Shown here piece after piece: positions 60,592 through 64,000 of a DNA stretch of 64,000 nucleotides. Where the stretch lies: positions 1,052,501 to 1,116,500 of the forward strand of contig NZ_JAPEPX010000001.1 in NCBI RefSeq assembly GCF_026339935.1, written 5' to 3'. This stretch comes from Streptomyces sp. NBC_01551 (GTDB lineage Bacteria; Actinomycetota; Actinomycetes; Streptomycetales; Streptomycetaceae). The notes under the pieces were generated by a model that worked only from the letters and a program-made list of their open reading frames with translations, was not told the DNA's origin and did no database searches. The position numbers were made by a program, and so were the translations under genes. The stretch's first letter is position 1; each line of letters opens with the position of its first letter.

Positions 60592-61989
60592 TCAGATGAT
60601 GCCGAAAAGCATCCCTGCCGCGAGCACGACGAGCGAGGTGAGGGCCGCCCATTTCACGGTGAAGCGGGTGTGGTCGCCGAACTCGACCTTGGCCATGCCG
60701 ACGAGGACGTAGACGGCGGGAACCAGCGGGCTGGACATGTGCAGGGCCTGGCCGACCAGGGAGGCGCGGGCGATCTCCAGCGGCGAGACCCCGTGCGCGG
60801 CGCCGGCTTCGGCGAGCACCGGCAGGACGCCGAAGTAGAAGCCGTCGTTGGACATGAAGTAGGTGAGCGGCAGGCTGAGCACGCCGGTGACCAGGGCCAT
60901 GTGCGGGCCCATGCCCTCGGGGATGGCGCCGACCAGCCAGTCGGCCATGTGCTTGACCATGCCGGTGCCGCTGAGGACGCCGGTGAAGACGGCGGCGGCG
61001 AAGACCATTCCGGCGACGTTCAGGACGTTGTCCGCGTGGGCGGCGATCCGGGCCTTCTGGTCGGGCATGTGGGGGAAGTTGACCGTGAGGGCGAGGGCCG
61101 CGCCGAGCAGGAACAGCACGGGGATGGGCAGCAGCTCCATGATCATCGCGGTCAGCAGGGCGACGGTCAGGCCCGCGTTGAACCAGTACAGGCGGGGTCG
61201 CAGGGTGGCGCGGTGCGGGTCGAGGCCCTGGAAGCCGTCCTCCCCCGCGGCGTCGCCGGAGGCCGGGGATCCGGCGCCGGTCGCGGGGGGCGTCGTACCG
61301 GTCTGCCCCTCGGCGGCGCCGGCCCCGACGGTGACCAGCTCGGGCTCCTCGTCGGCCTCGGACGGGAGGACGAGCGTGCCGACGCGGCGGCGCTCCTTGA
61401 GGCCGAGGACGTACGCGAGGACGAACACGCAGAGCAGGCCCGCGGCCAGGGCCGGGATCATCGGGACGAAGATGTCGGCGGCGTCGAGCTTGAGCGCGGT
61501 GGCGGCGCGGGCCGTGGGGCCGCCCCAGGGCAGGGTGTTCATGACGCCGTTGGCGGTGGCGGCGACGCCCGTCATGACCACCAGGCTCATGCCGAGCCGC
61601 TTGTAGAGCGGGTACATGGCCGAGACGGTGATCATGAAGGTGGTCGAGCCGTCGCCGTCGAGGGAGACGATCGCGGCGAGGACGGCCGTGCCGACCACGA
61701 CACGCAGGGGGTCGGCCTTGCAGAAGCGCAGGATGCCTTTGACGATCGGGTCGAACAGGCCGACGTCGATCATCAGGCCGAAGTAGACGATGGCGAACAT
61801 CAGCATGGCGGCGGTCGGCGCGAGTTTGCCGACTCCGTCGATGACGTAGTCGCCGAGGTGGGCGCCCTTTCCGGCGAACACGCAGAACAGCGCGGGGATG
61901 AGGACGAGCGCCGCGATGGGCGACATTTTCTTCAGCATGATCAGGACCAGGAAAGTGGCGATCATGGCGAAGCCGAGGAAGGTCAGCAT
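60592..61989 (-). CDS. CitMHS-family citrate/metal-citrate transporter
   Basis: 465 aa, about 12 membrane helices. Conserved DGDGSTTFMITVSAMYPLYK motif after the third helix, GVMNTLPWGGPTARAATALK, and the C-terminal half with LSLPLTYFMSNDGFYFGVLP. A hydrophilic loop (about residues 220-275) separates the halves. Family members take up citrate complexed with Mg, Ca or other cations by proton symport. ATG at 61987-61989; no clear ribosome site precedes it, so leaderless or weak translation is possible. Confidence 0.9.
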   Translation of the reverse strand: MLTFLGFAMIATFLVLIMLKKMSPIAALVLIPALFCVFAGKGAHLGDYVIDGVGKLAPTAAMLMFAIVYFGLMIDVGLFDPIVKGILRFCKADPLRVVVGTAVLAAIVSLDGDGSTTFMITVSAMYPLYKRLGMSLVVMTGVAATANGVMNTLPWGGPTARAATALKLDAADIFVPMIPALAAGLLCVFVLAYVLGLKERRRVGTLVLPSEADEEPELVTVGAGAAEGQTGTTPPATGAGSPASGDAAGEDGFQGLDPHRATLRPRLYWFNAGLTVALLTAMIMELLPIPVLFLLGAALALTVNFPHMPDQKARIAAHADNVLNVAGMVFAAAVFTGVLSGTGMVKHMADWLVGAIPEGMGPHMALVTGVLSLPLTYFMSNDGFYFGVLPVLAEAGAAHGVSPLEIARASLVGQALHMSSPLVPAVYVLVGMAKVEFGDHTRFTVKWAALTSLVVLAAGMLFGII

Positions 61990-62062
61990 GGGGGGAACGT
62001 AGGGGTCGCCTCCTGGTGCCAACAAGACGTCAAGGCGTGAGCAATACGAGCAAAACCCCAGC

Positions 62063-64000
62063 TCAGGGCAGGGGTGCAAGCTCGACGGGGAATCCGTTGA
62101 GCACCGCCGTGCCGGACAGCGGGTCGAGCCGGGTGCCGTCGAGGAGCTGGTTGACGTTGGCCCCGGGCTCAAGGGAGGCCACCGAGAGGCGGGATCCGGC
62201 GCGGTCGTGTCCCCAGCCGTGCGGGAGGCTGACGACACCGCGGCGGACCGCTTCGGTGACCTCGACGGGAACCTCCAGGCTGCCGCCGTCCGCGGTGATC
62301 CGGGCCCGGCCGCCGTCGGCGAGGCCGAGCCGGCCCGCGTCGGCCGGGTGGACCTGGAGGGTGCAGCGGTTGGAACCTCCGGTGAGGGCCGGGACGTTGT
62401 GCAACCAGCTGTTGTTGGAGCGCAGGTGGCGGCGGCCCACGAGCACCAGGGCGGCGGGGCGTTCGGCGAGCGCCGCGCGCAGCCTGGGGAGTTCGGCCGC
62501 GATCGGGTCCGGCAGCAGCTCGATCCTGCCGCTGCGGGTCTTCAGCACGCCCGGGAGCCGGGGCCCCAGCGGACCCAGGTCGATGCCGTGCGGCGCCTGC
62601 TTGAGGGCGTCGAGGCTCAGGTCGTACGGCCCGAGGCGGAGCATCATGTCGAGCCGCCGCTCCGGGCCGGTGCGGCCGCTGAGCGTGCGCGCCTGCGCGT
62701 GCGGGTCGCTGCCGTGCAGCGGTGAGTGGGGGTCGGCGGCGGCCCGGGCGAGGGTGTCGGCGATGACGCGCTCGTCGAGGGCCCGCGGCGGGGCTCCGTG
62801 CTGCCCGGACACGGCGAGGATCAGGCGCGCGTGGATCTCGCACTCGTCCATCCGCCCCTCCTCCAGGGGGATGGCGGGCGGGGAGTAGCGAACCTGGTTG
62901 CGGACGGCGAACGCGTTGAAGGCGAAGTCGAAGTGGGCGCTCTGCGCGGGCGGCGGCGGAGGCAGCACGACGTGGGCGTGGCGCGCCGTCTCGTTCAGAT
63001 ACGGGTCGATGCTGATCATGAAGTCGAGGCCGGACAGGGCGGCGTCGAGCCGCCGGCCGTCGGGGGCGGACAGTACGGGGTTCGCCGCGATGGCGATCAG
63101 GGCGCGGATCCGCCCCTCCCCCGGGGTCTCGATCTCCTCGGCGAGTGCGGCGGTGGGGAGTTCGCTCTTGGCCTCGGGGTGGCCACTGACCCGGCTGCGC
63201 CAGCGGCCGAGGGCGAACCCCTTGCCGGGACCGGCCGGCCGGGGCGCGTGGTCGGTCGCGGAGAGCGGGAAGAGGACTCCGCCGGGCCGGTCGAGGTTGC
63301 CGGTGAGGATGTTCAGTACGTCGACCAGCCAGCTGGCGAGGGTGCCGTACTCGGTGGTGCAGCTGCCGATCCGCCCGTAGACGGCGGCGGTCGGCGCGGC
63401 GGCGAGCTCGCGGGCGAGGGCGCGGATCTCACCGGCCGTGAGGTCGCAGGCGGGGGCCACGGCCTCAGGAGTGAAACTCGCGAGCGCGGCGCCGAGTTCC
63501 CCGAGGCCCTCGGTCCATTGCGCCGTTTCGCCCGGCGCGGCGAGCTTCTCTTCGAGCAGGGTGTGCGCGAGGGCGGCCAGCAGCAACGCGTCGCTGCCCG
63601 GGCGCGGCGAAAGGTGCAGGTCGGCGAGCCGGGCGGTGCGGGTGCGGCGCGGATCGACCACGACCAGGGTGCCGCCGCGGGCGCGCAGGGCCTTGAGCCG
63701 GCCGGGGAAGTCGGGGGCGGTGCACAGGGAGCCGTTCGACTCGACCGGGTTGGCACCGAGGAGCAGCAGGAAGTCGGTGCGGTCGAGGTCGGGCACCGGG
63801 ATGGCGAAGGGGTCGCCGAAGAGCAGGCCGCTGGAGACGTGCTTGGGCATCTGGTCCAGGGTGCTCGCGGTGAAGAGGTTGCGGGTGCCGAGGGCCTTGA
63901 GGAGCAGCGGCGGATAGAGGGCTCCGGCCATGGTGTGGGTGTTCGGGTTCCCCAGGACGACGCCGACGGACTGCGGGCCGTGCTCCCGGACCAGGGCGGG
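62063..64000 (-). CDS. Molybdopterin-dependent oxidoreductase (DMSO reductase superfamily), 5' end outside the window
   Basis: The last 646 codons are visible (645 residues and the stop); the frame is open to the right edge (upstream of the Met at 63931 it continues through VREHGPQSVGVVLGNPNTHT). Cofactor-binding stretches: LLLLGANPVESNGSLCTAPD, VVDPRRTRTARLADLHL, and the C-terminal MGD domain with LVLVGRRHLRSNNSWLHNVP, SLPHGWGHDR and LDPLSGTAVLNGFPVELAP. It resembles FdhF/biotin-sulfoxide-reductase-like enzymes; the Fe-S and active-site residues near the N-terminus cannot be seen. Substrate unknown. Confidence 0.88.
   Translation of the reverse strand, partial: PALVREHGPQSVGVVLGNPNTHTMAGALYPPLLLKALGTRNLFTASTLDQMPKHVSSGLLFGDPFAIPVPDLDRTDFLLLLGANPVESNGSLCTAPDFPGRLKALRARGGTLVVVDPRRTRTARLADLHLSPRPGSDALLLAALAHTLLEEKLAAPGETAQWTEGLGELGAALASFTPEAVAPACDLTAGEIRALARELAAAPTAAVYGRIGSCTTEYGTLASWLVDVLNILTGNLDRPGGVLFPLSATDHAPRPAGPGKGFALGRWRSRVSGHPEAKSELPTAALAEEIETPGEGRIRALIAIAANPVLSAPDGRRLDAALSGLDFMISIDPYLNETARHAHVVLPPPPPAQSAHFDFAFNAFAVRNQVRYSPPAIPLEEGRMDECEIHARLILAVSGQHGAPPRALDERVIADTLARAAADPHSPLHGSDPHAQARTLSGRTGPERRLDMMLRLGPYDLSLDALKQAPHGIDLGPLGPRLPGVLKTRSGRIELLPDPIAAELPRLRAALAERPAALVLVGRRHLRSNNSWLHNVPALTGGSNRCTLQVHPADAGRLGLADGGRARITADGGSLEVPVEVTEAVRRGVVSLPHGWGHDRAGSRLSVASLEPGANVNQLLDGTRLDPLSGTAVLNGFPVELAPLP

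Overview
The window looks like a chromosomal core segment of a Streptomyces (or very close relative). The DNA is very GC-rich with strong third-position bias, so nearly every gene has a long antisense shadow frame. It carries chaplins, a mycothiol ligase (MshC), an F420-type LLM oxidoreductase, a SoxR with the Streptomyces-type Cys cluster and a gylR-glpFKD glycerol operon. From memory the order resembles the S. coelicolor SCO1650-SCO1715 region; this was not computed. No phage, IS element, integrase or CRISPR array was seen.

Layout. 1-3613: tRNA m1A58 methyltransferase (cut by the edge), M50 site-2 protease, RecB-like Fe-S nuclease and an orphan NarL-type response regulator. 3711-6968: two tandem oligopeptide-type solute-binding lipoproteins without permeases, then a 478-base gap rich in hairpins. 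7447-11774: HAD phosphatase and cobalamin-dependent methionine synthase MetH. 12024-17140: glycerol regulon (IclR/GylR, GlpF, GlpK, GlpD), with a shared operator-like motif before gylR and before glpF. 17268-22962: PAC2 protein, MshC, the conserved trio (PI3/4-kinase-like protein, DUF3090, histidine phosphatase) and CorA. 22982-29317: ferritin-like protein, LLM oxidoreductase, aldo/keto reductase, a degenerate RecD2-like protein and two small conserved proteins. 29355-30566: two chaplins, one with a collagen-like stalk and a sortase signal. 30697-37704: M20 peptidase, tRNA-Leu(GAG), YjdM-like protein, two APC permeases, an unrecognised repeat-type protein and an ASCH protein. 37874-42300: FAD dehydrogenase, NUDIX, two DUF202 proteins, a His-rich protein and an MBL hydrolase.

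42478-64000 is mostly acyl-CoA, alcohol and aldehyde metabolism under three TetR regulators, plus a subtilisin, a NamZ-type muramidase, an alpha/beta hydrolase, SoxR, a CitMHS transporter and the 3' part of a molybdopterin oxidoreductase. Each TetR gene is associated with its own palindrome-like motif that occurs twice in the window: ATACCGACTGGT before the kinase/acyl-CoA dehydrogenase pair and before the SDR/acyl-CoA ligase/TetR operon; TGAGCAAGCGCTT before a MaoC dehydratase and before the second TetR; AACTAGCRCCGGTAGTTT before the acyl-CoA dehydrogenase/TetR pair and before the aldehyde dehydrogenase/alcohol dehydrogenase pair. These suggest three small local regulons.

The most interesting items are: the first TetR regulon, which may be a split bacterial version of the ACAD10/11 route for 4-hydroxy acids; the RecD2-like protein whose ATPase motifs are all eroded and which carries an intergenic-type palindromic repeat in frame; the collagen-like sortase-anchored chaplin; and the mutually exclusive hairpins at 7334-7378.
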